DNA from: Nectonema munidae
Lineage: Eukaryota > Nematomorpha > Nectonematoida > Nectonematidae
Direction of reading: 5' to 3'
NCBI GenBank assembly: GCA_030549495.1
Contig: JAUIRK010000854.1
Span: 62,001 to 126,000, forward strand
DNA: 64,000 bases
The translations under genes and the position numbers were made by a program. Under the pieces are notes generated by a model. The model was not told where the DNA came from. It made no database searches and saw only the letters and a program-made list of their open reading frames with translations. Each line of letters starts with the position of its first letter. Position 1 is the first letter of the stretch. Of this stretch, positions 32,964 through 48,106 are shown piece after piece.

Positions 32964-33676
32964 TAGAGCTTCTGATTTCTAGATAAAATTTAATTATCGA
33001 GAAACGAGAAAAAAAATATATGATTCTCGAGAAAAGTTTCGAGAAGTTAAAAAATATTAAAAATATTTTATGAAAAAAATATTTTGTTTTATTAGTAAAA
33101 TAACTTTTTAAAAAAATAAGAGCATTTAATGTTTCGTTTTTCAAACTCAATTGTTTTGGAGAAAAAATTCTTCCGCATTGACAAGAAGTTGGTTGGATGC
33201 ATAAAAGAGAATTTTTAAACAATTGCATCGATTCTGATAAATTAAAATTTTTGTTTTGTTTGAACATCTGTAGTTCTTCTATTGTACTAACTTTTTCTTC
33301 TTTTTTATCATAAATGAATTCTTTAATTTCTCTATTTAAACTTTGAATTAGAGATTCTTCTTCAAACTCATCAACAGATTCCACTTGAATTTGGCTTTCT
33401 TGTATAACAGTTCCATGCTCCGAATAATGAGAAAAAATTTTATCAAAAATATTTTTTGCACATTCTAAAATTTCTTCAAAATTTGAATATTCAAAAGTTG
33501 ATCGTGCATTACACATAATTATTTATTTTTTATTAATATTTATTCAAAATTTAACATGTTTTCAGTAATAAAAAAATTTTTAAATTCTTGAATCTCGACA
33601 AAAATTTCTCGAGAATCAAGAAATAAAAAAATTCTAAAATTCTCGAGAATCGAGAAATCTCGAGATAGAAGCTCTA
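32964..33676 (-). mobile_element. Short hAT element, copy A, with transposase C-terminus
   Basis: A 713-bp element with ends TAGAGCTTCT...AGAAGCTCTA and a perfect 8-bp duplication GTGTATAC (32956-32963, 33677-33684). Both ends also carry repeated TCTCGAGA-type motifs. On the minus strand a frame from 33516 runs MCNARSTFEYSNFEEIL ... LCIQPTSCQCGRIFSPK ... LNALIFLKSYF, the C-terminal dimerisation region of hAT transposases (the 'PTS-x2-(C/S)-E/G-R-x-FS' and 'LxFLKSYF' motifs). The catalytic part is missing, so the element is an internal-deletion derivative that depends on a partner. Confidence 0.9.
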
Positions 33677-35579
33677 GTGTATACTTCAAGCTTATGCGCG
33701 TATGAAATATAGGATTGCTGCTGATCTATCTATAAGAGCGTTCAAGAGACATGATGAACTTGATTTTCACGGCAAACGTAATAATCCGTCATCATTTCGT
33801 GTATATACTGCAATTTTCATTCTTCACACTAATTATGTGTTTTTATATTTATCAATTTTTAATAATGTTGAAACATGAGTGCTTATTTAATTCTCTCTCA
33901 CATTCAATAATTCTACGATGATGATTGGAGAATGGATCTTATCAGCACTCAATGCAGCCTTCTTCAAGATAGCTCAGATTTATTATTATTATTATTATTC
34001 ATTTAATAATTTACTCTAGAAATTATGTTTTATTTATGCCAGTTATTCATATATATTTTATAAATAACAAATTTTTTCAAATTTTAGCAACACTTATATA
34101 AGCAAATTATTATTGGATGACATCAAATAGACGAAGGTTTCTCAGCAACTCACAAATTGCCAAATTTTAGGCCAAAATAGAATTGATCTGAGTAATATAA
34201 ACAAAAAAATGCCAAAAACTTGTTTTTTTACATAAATGTAGTAAAGATTTAAATCATATTTTAGATAGATCACTTATTGTTCAAAATTAAGGATTTCTTT
34301 GAACTCAAAATAGAAGAATGAGTGATCATTTCCTTTTCCTTGTAATATGGAATTTTTAGAAGAAAATTTTTTGAAGTTAGATCGATTGAAGATATCAAAT
34401 TAAAGTTTGAAAAAACGTGAAAGAAATAAACAAAGAGGCTGAAAAACCCGGAAATAAGCGATTATTTCAGTTGAACTTTATTGGAGTCATGTGGTAGACT
34501 TTCTTTTATGCAAAAATACTTATTTAAATATTCATGAATGATTTACCACATGGGGAAATTTTATCCAATCCAGTTTTTAAAGATTACTATATTGTGCAAG
34601 TAGTCCCGACTTCTATTTATGCATGATTAAACTTTTTGTTCAAAAAACAATGGTTTCAAGTCCAAAAATGTAATTTTATGCTAAGTATAAGTCTTAGGCA
34701 CATTTCACCCATAAATTAGATATGTTTTCATACACATATAGCTGCGGTATAAATATATTTTTCAGAATTCACTTTACACCCAATAAATCTTTTGAGCATG
34801 ACATAAGGGTGTATTTTTTCTTTATGTTTGAATTTTCAACTTTCTTCTTCTATGTTTCTTATTGTGTTCATGCATCATGGAAAGAGTCACCAAAAAAAGC
34901 TCCAAGTAGCATAACTCATCTATGAAGGTGAGGATAATTTTAACATGAATGAAATAATGGATTCAACAAAAGAAGTTGTAAGCAAGGTTGTTCAAGAAAA
35001 TCACGTTGATGGGGATAATCTTTGTGAAAAGAGTGAAATTTCCAATAAGAATCGATATTTGCTTTCTCAAAGTGATATTGGAGAAAGTGAGAACAGTAGT
35101 GGTGACGTAAAAAAGATTTTTTGTTAATATTTTGTACATAAATCAATGAATAAACGAAGTCCAAATTCTAAAGTCTTGTAACTTGGCAAAAAGAAAAGTG
35201 TTTTATGTCCAAAATTGTTAGAAAGGAAAAGTCAATTTGAACTGAAAGTGAAAATGTCATTTATTATGAACATTGTTATAAAATTAGTGTAGCATGTTTT
35301 TAAAAATTATGCTTTAGAATTAATATATCATTGTAATTTTTTTTATCAATATACTTTCTCTTTTTTATTTCCAATAAACTTTACTTTTATTTTAAGACTT
35401 TTTTACCCATACAACACGTGTTAGTTTTGACGTATTTTGACGTTTATTAAAAAAATAATACAAAATCAATTTGATAACACAAACATTTGATAAATAGCAA
35501 TCAGAACAATTTAAAAATCTCAAATATACTATTTAGATAAAGGCTCTTTCGCCATGGGAAAATGGAAATTAGTTGGAAC
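33677..35579. other. No recognisable gene
   Basis: AT-rich DNA between two oppositely oriented hAT copies. It contains a (TTA)n tract at 33978-33997. A 60-codon open frame at 34945-35127 plus has balanced composition but matches nothing I know. Confidence 0.35.
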
Positions 35580-36279
35580 TAGAGCTTCTGTCTTGAGATT
35601 TCTCGATTCTCGAGAATTTTAGAATTTTTTTATTTCTTGATTCTCGAGAAATTTTTGTTAAGACTCAAGAATTTAAAAAATTTTTTATTACTGAAAACAT
35701 GTTAAATTTTGAATAAATATTAATAAAAAATAAATAATTATGTGTAATGCACGATCAACTTTTGAATATTCAAATTTTGAAGAAATTTTAGAATGTGCAA
35801 AAAATATTTTTGATAATCGGAGCATGGAACTGTTATACAAGAAAGCCAAATTCAAGTCGAATCCGTTGATGAGTTTGAAGAAGAATCTCTAACTCAAAGT
35901 TTAAATAGAGAAATTAAAGAATTCATTTATGATAAAAAAGAAGAAAAAGTTAGTACAATAGAAGAAGAACTACATATGTTCAAACAAAACAAAAATTTTG
36001 ATTTATCAGAATCAATGCAATTGTTAAAAAATTCTATTTTATGCATCCAACCAACTTCTTGTCAATGCGGAAGAATTTTATCTCCAAAACGATTGAGTTT
36101 GAAAAACAAAACTTTAAATACTCTTGTTTTTTTAAAAAGTTATTTTACTAATAAAACAAAATATTTTTTTCATAAAATATTTTTTATATTTTTTAACTTC
36201 TCGAAACTTTTCTCGAGAATAATATATTTTTTTTCTCTTTTCTGGAGAATTAAATTTTATCGAGAAATTAGAAGCTCTA
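35580..36279 (+). mobile_element. Short hAT element, copy B, inverted relative to copy A
   Basis: A 700-bp copy of the element at 32964-33676 in the opposite orientation, with the same TAGAGCTTCT ends and its own perfect 8-bp duplication GTTGGAAC (35572-35579, 36280-36287). Sequence agreement with copy A is very high. Its open frame starts at 35740 (MCNARSTFEYSNFEEIL) but has a 16-bp deletion near 35813 that shifts the frame, then resumes as KNFDLSESMQLLKNS and the same C-terminal motif at about 35976-36150. Confidence 0.9.
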
Positions 36280-37569
36280 GTTGGAACCCACTTTCCCTTT
36301 ATACCTTCTTGTAGATTCTCACTCTGTTAAGTTTGATATCTTTTCAACATTATAATTTTTGTCGAAGTGGGAGAGTTTTGTTTAAGTTGCAGTAATTATT
36401 CAGTAAATTTTCACTGAAATAAATCGACAAAATTTTGTCAAACTCGCTTCACCAGTCTTTTATTTTTCGAATAGATACACAGAATACATGATTAATCGTA
36501 TCATGCAATTTTTACAATACAGTTCACGATCCTAACATATGTAATCAAATATGGGCTTTGCACCTATGATATTTATCATCGGCATATTCACGCCATCTTC
36601 TCAAAAAACCAACATCCGAACAAATAAAATTTTCACATTTTTCTTTTATCAAACCATTTCATATATATGAGTAATATGATAGCGAAACATATGTTATATA
36701 GGTCATACTTCACTTCCAAGAACCAGGAAATAGACAAAGAAATATATTCGTATTACGTTTATAATATTTTTAAGCCAAAAAATTCTAAACTGTATCATTA
36801 ACCTCCATATTGGACTTAATTAACCTCTAAAAAATTTGAGGTATGATGCAAACGTCCATTTGGTATACTTAATATTTTGGGGGAATTTTTTTTTGATAAA
36901 ATATTTTACTATTGATGCACGAGACATTGATCAATCTAAATCTTTGACCCAGATCAACATAAATCATAAATCATGTTTAGCTTAATAATAAAATTTTTCG
37001 CCGAGTAAATGCTTTCTCCGTATATTTCCGTATAATATCCTGCAATCAAAATATAAATGAATTAGTAAGCATTCTACTTGTATTAAAGACAAACTGAAAG
37101 AGAAGAGGATAATCCAAACATTAAAAAACTTCATTACACGCAACTTCATTTTAAAGAATCAAAGGGGGAAGAAGTAGCAAGAATATTAATCAGCAAATAT
37201 ATAAATCAATAAACTTAAATAATAATTAAATCTTTTATAATTTTGATTGAAATAGATGTGTGTTTCATACTCAAAAGTATTAGAGCTCAAGCACACCAAC
37301 AATAGAGCTTTGACACAACTGATTCGATTACGACTTTTTAAACATGAAATGGAAGTAGGATTTTATCGCCCAACGCATATCTTTCTTATTCTCTAATATT
37401 AATTTACAAGAAACCGCGCATGTAACTTCTAGGAAGAAAACAAACAAGGAAACAGGCAAAGAAATAACCAATCTGTTTCGTCCTTAGTCATTTCAGATTT
37501 AGATTTATACCTACTTTCATAATCTCTAACTTTTTAACTAGATGATTTTTTTAATAGTTAACTGAAGGC
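36280..37569. other. No recognisable gene
   Basis: AT-rich intergenic DNA. Nothing recognisable. Confidence 0.4.
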
Positions 37570-40550
<2,981 letters not shown>

Positions 40551-40619
40551 ACAAAGCGATATATTTTGAGCGACACTTGAAAGAGGAAATGTTTTAAGCG
40601 ATTAATTTGTTTTTAATAT

Positions 40620-40705
40620 TTGAAAAAAAGCAATTAGAATTACAAAAAGACAAAATAGAATTGCAAAAGGACAAAATAGAACTAAAAATAGTATATATAT
40701 AATTT
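40620..40705 (+). repeat. Heptad-coding dispersed repeat (locus 3)
   Basis: The plus strand reads QLELQKDKIELQKDKIELKI in one open frame. It is the best-preserved locus and shows an exact 21-bp period (ELQKDKI). It lies between a possible inverted pair, ACAAAGCGATATA near 40551 and its near-complement near 41130. Confidence 0.5.
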
Positions 40706-41143
40706 ATAACATTTATTCTATACACAATTTTTTTTACAAATTAAAACAACCTGATAGAAACAACTAATTACTCTATCAATAACTATTATTTAATTTTTTA
40801 TTCTAAAAATTATTTTTTTGCTGTCACTGTGTTTGATGAATGTTTATCTGGGAGAAGAAAACTTTCAAGCTACAAACGCTATTTGCACAGAAAAGACAGA
40901 GAATATTTGAAAACATTAAATTGGCAGTAAAGTTATAATAAGCGTTTTGAAAAGGTGTTAATTAATATTTTATCGCTACATAGTGTATGCCCATTTTTTT
41001 TGCAAAAAAGTATAGTGATAGAGAGAGCGAAAATTTTAAATGTGTTTTCAAAGTTATATTCTCTGTTGCTTAATGTCATCAGCCGAGCAGCGTTATCAAA
41101 AAGAGGCATTCTCAATAAGCGCCGTATACTATATCGCTTTTTG

Positions 41144-44100
41144 TTAGTTTTTTTTAGTTATTTAGTCACTTCAGTACACCTATTCAAATTCCAGTCCAGT
41201 CCTTATTATAGCGAGACCAGGACTCGTCTAGAACGTCCATAGTTTCGAACCAGACTTTGAAAACGTCTACACTTAGGGTCGTTTTGTAATTTCTAATATA
41301 CTTTGATGGAAATTAATTGCGATACGTTTATTTTATATGAAAATCCTTTTTAATGAAACTTGGCAATTGGAAAAGAGACACTAATTCTTCGCAATTGGCT
41401 TTGTTCGCTTTTGTGATTTTTCAAAATTTAAAAAAACTGAAAACCCACAAATCAGTTCTTCATCTTTTGTAACATTGATCGGTTTACCATTGAACAAACT
41501 TATGTTAATTAAAATTAAAAAATTTTTTGATAAGATATTAAGGGAAATTTTTTTGGGATTAATTTTGAAACTCAAGCTTCTATATTTATACATGCTTCAT
41601 TTCAATTTTTATGTTTTAACTTGAATAATATTGATATTGGATTTGTATATGCTTAAACATAAAATACAGTGATATATACAAAACCTAGGCACGCCATAAG
41701 AGTTATATAGTTGTGTTTATTATAAAGAGGTTATATTAGATTTCCAAAATAAATTGACACCTTGAAAATGAATTTTCCGTTTAGAAATTCAAATTTGAGA
41801 TTTTTTAACAATGTGCAAGTGCATATATATATATACAGGTTATGATAAAACTTAAAATGCCAAATAAAAATAACAAAGAAGATTTCTGCTTTTTCGAGTC
41901 TTTTTTTGCTTGGAAAAAAGTTATTTGTTTCCACAATTCATCAAATTTTATTGCTGAAAAAATGAACGTTGATAAATATTTTTAATATCTTTATAGGAAG
42001 GGATTGATCAATCCTATAAAAAAAATTTTAGTGATAAAAAGTGTTGTTTAGAAAAGTTTTAATGATATTTTTGCATTTTTAATGAACTTTTACAACTTTT
42101 TTTTTAAAGGAAATTCTGTTAAAGGAAAGTAAAGTCAAAATCTGCATCCTTCTAAAATATTTTGATATATTGAAAGTATGAATAATAAGAAAGAATATCA
42201 GGTATGATTTAAACTATTTTTTTATGAAAACACAGGAAGACAGGCTGCTACGCTTTAAAATACACTCCCATATTTTTTAATTCAACCTGTAAAAATTCGA
42301 TAGCTTGGAATCGAAATTCATTTTGGAAAGACATCAAATCTCTCATTTTTATCGATAGACTTAAAATACATATATCAAATAAAAGCTTTCAATTCAAAAT
42401 AATAGCAAAATAACATTTTTAGGAAGGAAAAAACTTCTGCGATAAGGTTTAGGTTAATTTGAAATTTAGTTTTTAGCTCTAGTTTCATCTTTGGTTTTAA
42501 GCTACCTTGAATACAGAGATATAATAAGCAAATCTCTTTATAAGACATGTGTGGTGTGTTTTTAAAATTAAAAACTAAATTGAAATAAACTTCACAGATG
42601 TATAAAAAAATTTCAACTTTTGCGACAAAAAAAAACAGGCACAGAAGTATAAATATTTCTTTCATATCACAAAATAATAATATTTAATATATTTTTTAAA
42701 TGATTTTAGAATTCTTTTTTTAACAAAAAGTGCATTTTATACAGATGAGTGTTTGGAGAATGTGAAAATTTGATCTCAATATTTTGCTTTGAATATTTCC
42801 AGTATCCTGATGAATTTTTTGCACAGTTTTTTCTTTCGCATTATATTAGATGTATAAAAGAGTACTCTGTTGATTTGTACAGATTTCAGTTTAGTTCAGT
42901 CAATGTCCGCGGTATTAAAGCACTTGTTATGCCAAAATTTTGGAATCAGAAGTCTAATACCACACTAGAACACTCACATGTAGCAAATAAATCCATAACA
43001 TGATAGAAGTGGGCAACATTTTAGCGGAAAAAATATTAAAATAATTTTGACTATATTCAATAGCTCGAAAAATATAAATGCATATAATGACACACACGCA
43101 CACACAAAAGCTTAATACTAAGAAGGAGAAATTTATTATGAATATAGCATAACAGCAAGTTCATAGTAAAATTGAACATGGTATCAAATATTTTATGAGG
43201 TATAGGTAGGCAAGAACGTCAATAAAAATTTATATAGATTTTTTAAACATCAAAATATTCACAGATTTGGAAAAACTGCCAAAAAATTTTTATATAGTAG
43301 TACTGAAAGTAGGCAAATAAATCAATAACAGCTTATGCAAAGCTTAAATATGTAGAAAGTTCACGCTTGCAACACTGTAATACACGTAATCAAGCACTTA
43401 AAAGTTAGTACAGTCAAATAGCATTAAAGTTTGTCTAGACTCTAGAAAGAAATCTTCTAAACACAATTGTGGGTCAATAAAGTAAGCGATTTTTTTGTAA
43501 AATGCAATAATAGATTTAAAAAGAAAAATGTGAAAGTGAAAAAAGTCTAGCATAGTTTTAATATGTTAAAATGTTTTATTTAAGCTGCTTTTTTGCACAC
43601 ACCATGTGTAATTTGGCCAAAAAATGAGAGTATTTAAAAGGATCTGTGTGTAAGTATGAACGCAGTCAAAACGTCAATGACTTTTTAACAAAAACCTCAG
43701 AAATATCCTAAGACTTTTAAATTTTTAGAAATTTAATAAAAACACATTTTATTGAAAGTTTTACCTGAAATCTAGTAATTTTAAAATCATAATTTTTTGA
43801 AATCCTTTCTTACATCAGGCTGTTAATTAAGACAAGTTTTCATTAAAATTATAAACTTTTGAAAAGTAATAAGAGATTATTAGGAATTACGTGGGAAAAA
43901 ACAGAAAAATGGTGCTAAAATCTTTAAAAATCAAGGACTTCAAAAGATAAAATATGAATAAAATTTAAGATAAATTTTTTTAAATTTTTTCATAAAATTA
44001 TTGAATTAAAAAAATGTACACGCTTTTTGGAAAAGATGTTGTCCACCCGTTAAAACCGTGAGGTTCGAAAAAATATAAAGGCACGTGGATTGAAGCATTG

Positions 44101-44402
44101 TTCTACATGAGAGTTGTTAGACGAAAATTGCTTCAAAAGCTTGTTTTTACTAGATAAGTCTATCAAGGACGCGATTTTTGTTCTTCTATCAATTCTAATT
44201 GTAGCCAAAAATGGTATCAAGAATATTTGTAGATATGTTATATTTAACTTTTGTTGTAGCTTACCTTTGCTTAAAGTGATGAACCCGATTTGCTACCGCG
44301 CTTTATAAATACGATAGGAAAGTTTATATGCTAAATATAATATGGTGACAAATCTCATTATGCAGTAAAGAAAATAATTGAACAGACCGAAATAACATAT
44401 AG
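41144..44402. other. No recognisable gene
   Basis: This 3.2-kb AT-rich stretch contains short open frames only (for example 42375-42665 minus, 42749-43003 plus), none recognisable. Confidence 0.4.
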
Positions 44403-46526
44403 CAGGGCAAATAAAAAATTGACTTTATTAAAAGAAAATATTGACTCTAAAAAAATTGACTTTTAAAAATAAAAATTGACTTTTATGATTTTATTAACTT
44501 TTAAACATAAAATAAAAAAACAAAATTATTTACAATTATAGAAAAAAATTTAAATAAAATTCAAAAAGTAATATAATTTATTGGGCACAAGATAGAAAAA
44601 AACCATGTAATTAAAAATATTGTCTGGATTAAAATTTCGATCTTTTTCTAATAACTTTCTGAGTTTTGAGAAGGATCATTCAACTTCGCAACTAGAAGCT
44701 GGACAATTTTCTAGAAGTAAATACGTATCAGGTGATATACTTGAATATTTCATTTCCATAATATCAGTTATTTGATTTTGTTTCATTCTACTTTTGATAT
44801 ATGGGATCAATTTGCATTCATCATTGTTAAAATGAAGTAAACTTAAAACTTTGCTAGCGTCACATATTTTAAAAGTCCTTTTTTGCGATTGATCTATTAG
44901 CTCAATTATATTTTGAGCGTAGTTTTTTTTAATTGATAACAAAGCTTTACATAAGTTAAGATTTTCTAAGTTTTTTCTTGCATTGTCAATCAAAATACCA
45001 TTTTCACCATCAAAATTTCCCATAATTTTTTTTATTTCAGGAAGATTTTTATTATAGTAAAGAGTTGCTTCCAACCAACTACCCCATCTTGTAATTATAG
45101 GAACTGGTGGGTAACCAATTTCAAAGAAAAAAAGAACGTCTTGTTTTGTTTATTATCGTGAAAGCTTTAAAACTTGAAATCAATGCATCCACTTCAGGAT
45201 AAAAAGTTTTAATTTTTAGAGCACAGTTGTGCAATAAGTTGGGAAATGCATGTAACGTGAAAAAAGTTAGGAAACATTACTTTTAAATTCTTAGCTGCGG
45301 CAGTATTGTATCTAGCAGCATCTGTTATCAAAAGCAAAAAGTGTTTTCTACCTATGTGAAACTCTTTCAACGTATCGTCGATAAAATAAGTCAAGGTTTG
45401 TGAATTTATATGTGCTTCAAAAGGAGCAGTTTGAACAAGTAAGTTTTTTGAGGTTCTACCAATCTTCCAGCAATGACATTTAAGAATACACAATTCGTAA
45501 TAATGGTTTCATCAACCATCAGAAAGACGTCTTGATTTTTTAATAAACTTTTAATTTTTTGAAGTTTCTCATCTGCTAATTTTGAAACCAAGTTTCTACA
45601 TGTTGTAACAGAAGGAACTTGTCTTCCGAGATTTTGAAAAAGTGAAACAATGCTCGAATGGTAAAGTTTGTGCAATGGAATATTAGCTTCTAGGAAAGCT
45701 GTAATCAATTTCTTTTTGAAGTCATCGGAAGTAGTATCAGTGGAAAACTTTTCAATCCTGCTGTTGGCATAAGTATCATTAAGATGTTTTTCGTATTTTT
45801 GGGTTTTTCTGTGACTTTCAATAAAAAAAGTTTTATCGTGTTTTACTTCAACCAAACATAACTTGCAAAAAAGTTTGTCTTTGCTGTGTGATAGTGAAAA
45901 CTCGTTTGGATATTTTGTAATAATGAGTGATATTTTAATAGAATTACTTCTAGAGCTTTTAGGCATAATTGTATAATTTTTTAAAATTAAAAAAAAATAA
46001 AGTTCTCACAAAACTTGTTTATAAAACGAGAACTAAATAAAAAAGAGAAGTTGTTTAATTTTTCTTAAGAAGAATTTAACTGGGTACTTATAGGCAAAAT
46101 TATTTAATTCTAAGGTATGAAAAAATTCTGCTGCAACAGTCTTATCTACGAACCAGATGTGAATAAGTGTAGGTATGCAGTTCATACAATGAACATTTTA
46201 GAGTGCAACTGTTTCAATTGCTAACACATGAGGACTTATTTTCTTAGAGAGGAATATGAAGAATATTTACATTACATGATTTTTGCTTTTACTCGGGTTT
46301 ATTTTAATTATTTTTTAATAAAACTATATTTTTTATTACTTTGAATAAAATAATAATCAAAAAACAAAACCTACCTAAAAATTGACTTTTAAAATAAAAT
46401 TGACTTTCATTGACATAAAAAATAACGTTAAATTAGTCATTTTTTATTAACAAAACAAAAAAATGCTTTCATAAATGTATTTTTATTTATAACAAAAGTT
46501 GACTTTATTGACTTTTGATTGCCCTG
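44403..46526 (-). mobile_element. Near-complete CGGBP1-like hAT transposon
   Basis: A 2124-bp element with inverted ends CAGGGCAAATAAAA and (reversed) CAGGGCAATCAAAA. Many TTGACTTT-type motifs lie just inside both ends (left 44420-44490, right 46380-46520), probably transposase-binding sites. The gene fills the minus strand. No target duplication remains visible (flanks ACATATAG and TTGAATAC), so the flanks have drifted or rearranged. Confidence 0.82.
44676..45966 (-). pseudogene. hAT transposase related to CGGBP1, frameshifted
   Basis: The frame from 45966 starts MPKSSRSNSIK and carries a BED-like zinc finger (KLFCKLCLVEV...H...H) followed by LITAFLEANIPLHKL, as in CGG-repeat-binding protein 1 and its parent hAT transposases, then FLMVDETI, the first catalytic Asp region. 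The frame then shifts at an A-run near 45450, continues as HINSQTLTYFIDDTLKEF and LLITDAARYN, shifts again near 45225 (CALKIKTFYPEVDALI) and once more at a T-run near 45120 before GYPPVPIITRWGSWLEATLY and the C-terminal part to 44676. Three frameshifts, at least two of them at homopolymers, break an otherwise full-length gene, which argues for a fairly young copy or possibly sequencing error. Confidence 0.8.
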
Positions 46527-48106
46527 TTGAATACAATACAGAGAAATTGTGTCAAATATCTTGTTTAAAAAAATTGTAAATTAAATTAGTAATTTGTATT
46601 TTTAATAATTCGATGGAAAATTATGCAAAATATGGTTAATTAGTAGGCAAAAATGTTTCAAGCAATCTCAAAAAAGTTGTAGGAGAATGTGCAACATTCA
46701 ATTCTAAAGACTTCACGACTTATGAAAAATAATTTGCAAAAAAAGCGATAAAATTAATTTTAGATTGTAGTATTTGATTTCTTTGAAAGTTTATATACCC
46801 CAATGATGTGGAACTAGAGAATGGATTAAATTGAATTTAAAAATAATAAAATTAAATATTTTTAAATGTAAAGAAAGTTTTGCTGAAGCGTCATTAACAA
46901 ACGTTGACAGATGCAATAGGAAGATATGTGAAACTTTGATTCCAACAAGTTGACAAACTTTATTAATTTTCGGCTAATTTTAAACAGTAACGGGGACATG
47001 CACTAGCACTTGTATTAAACAGTACGTACCTTCTTGATTAGTGTATTTATCAGTCATCTTATTTTCAGTTGATGTGACTTACTAGTGACATTAATAGCTA
47101 TCGCATAGCTGTCCAAAAAACAAAGGATGTCTTATTATTAGTAGTAGTAGTAGTAATATTAAATAAAGTAATTTGTCTGTGATTCAATAGCATTTCAGAT
47201 ACATTTCATCAAGAGCAATTCAACATCAAGATTGATTAGATCTCAATCAATGAATACTGCTTCTACACGAACATTTTCTTTCAGTTCATTTAGCTTCACA
47301 AATCCTTTCCTTTCTTCATTCCATGTTCAGAGCGTGCAAAAATATATAGCACTGATGAAATACTTTGGTAATTACAAATATTGTTTTAGCCGTACATTTT
47401 TTTATCATGAGGAATTATTGTTCAAGTGGAAATCATAAATCAAATATCTCAAAAAAGCATAAGTTTCTATATCGCACTGAGAATATTTCCCTGCTTCAGA
47501 TTTAACGTCGTAACATTTTGCAGCTTAAAATTTAAGTTTCAATTAATTCCCCATATATCATCTTTTTTTTCAATAAAAAATATTTGTAAAAAAAACTTTT
47601 TATAAAAAATAAACAAAATTATTTATACAAAATAAAAAGTTGTTATCTTTTCTTATAATCAGTTATTTAGTTAGTTGGATATTTAATTAACGAGTTAGTT
47701 AATTAGGAAAAATTACTAACTTATTTATTAGTTAGTAAAATAATCGAAAAAAAAATTTAATGGATGTGTCCGTTTAATGAGGTCTCGTCACCTTTTCTAT
47801 ATATGTTTATGGCAAAAAGATTGACCCTTGAAATTTTGGATGATAAAATCAAAATTTTCCCAAAGCATAAAGTTTGAAAATTTTTCAATCTTAGTTACCA
47901 TTTTATTCCTAAATTTTATACATTTTCTTTCACTTTATAACACAAATCATATTTATGTGCTTTGCTATATTTTTGCGTTCTTTAATAATGAAAGTCTGAT
48001 TGAATAAATTCTGAAATAAATAACATAGTAACTAAAATGTTGGTTTTTTCATTTTTCAATAAAAATAATTATAATAACCTCTTATACATACAATATTTTT
48101 ATATAG
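46527..48106. other. No recognisable gene; likely 5' region or intron of ZP gene
   Basis: No exon is recognisable. The first coding exon of the ZP gene (start codon and beginning of the signal peptide) should lie in or before this stretch. Confidence 0.4.

Noticed and set aside
34722-35127. Possible short host gene (60-codon frame at 34945 and one upstream)
   Set aside because: Composition is coding-like for a short stretch, but no domain, splice partner or homologue is recognised.
40551-41143. Terminal inverted repeats (ACAAAGCGATATA and near-complement) of a 600-bp transposon
   Set aside because: The match is short and imperfect and no target duplication was found; noted only as context of heptad locus 3.
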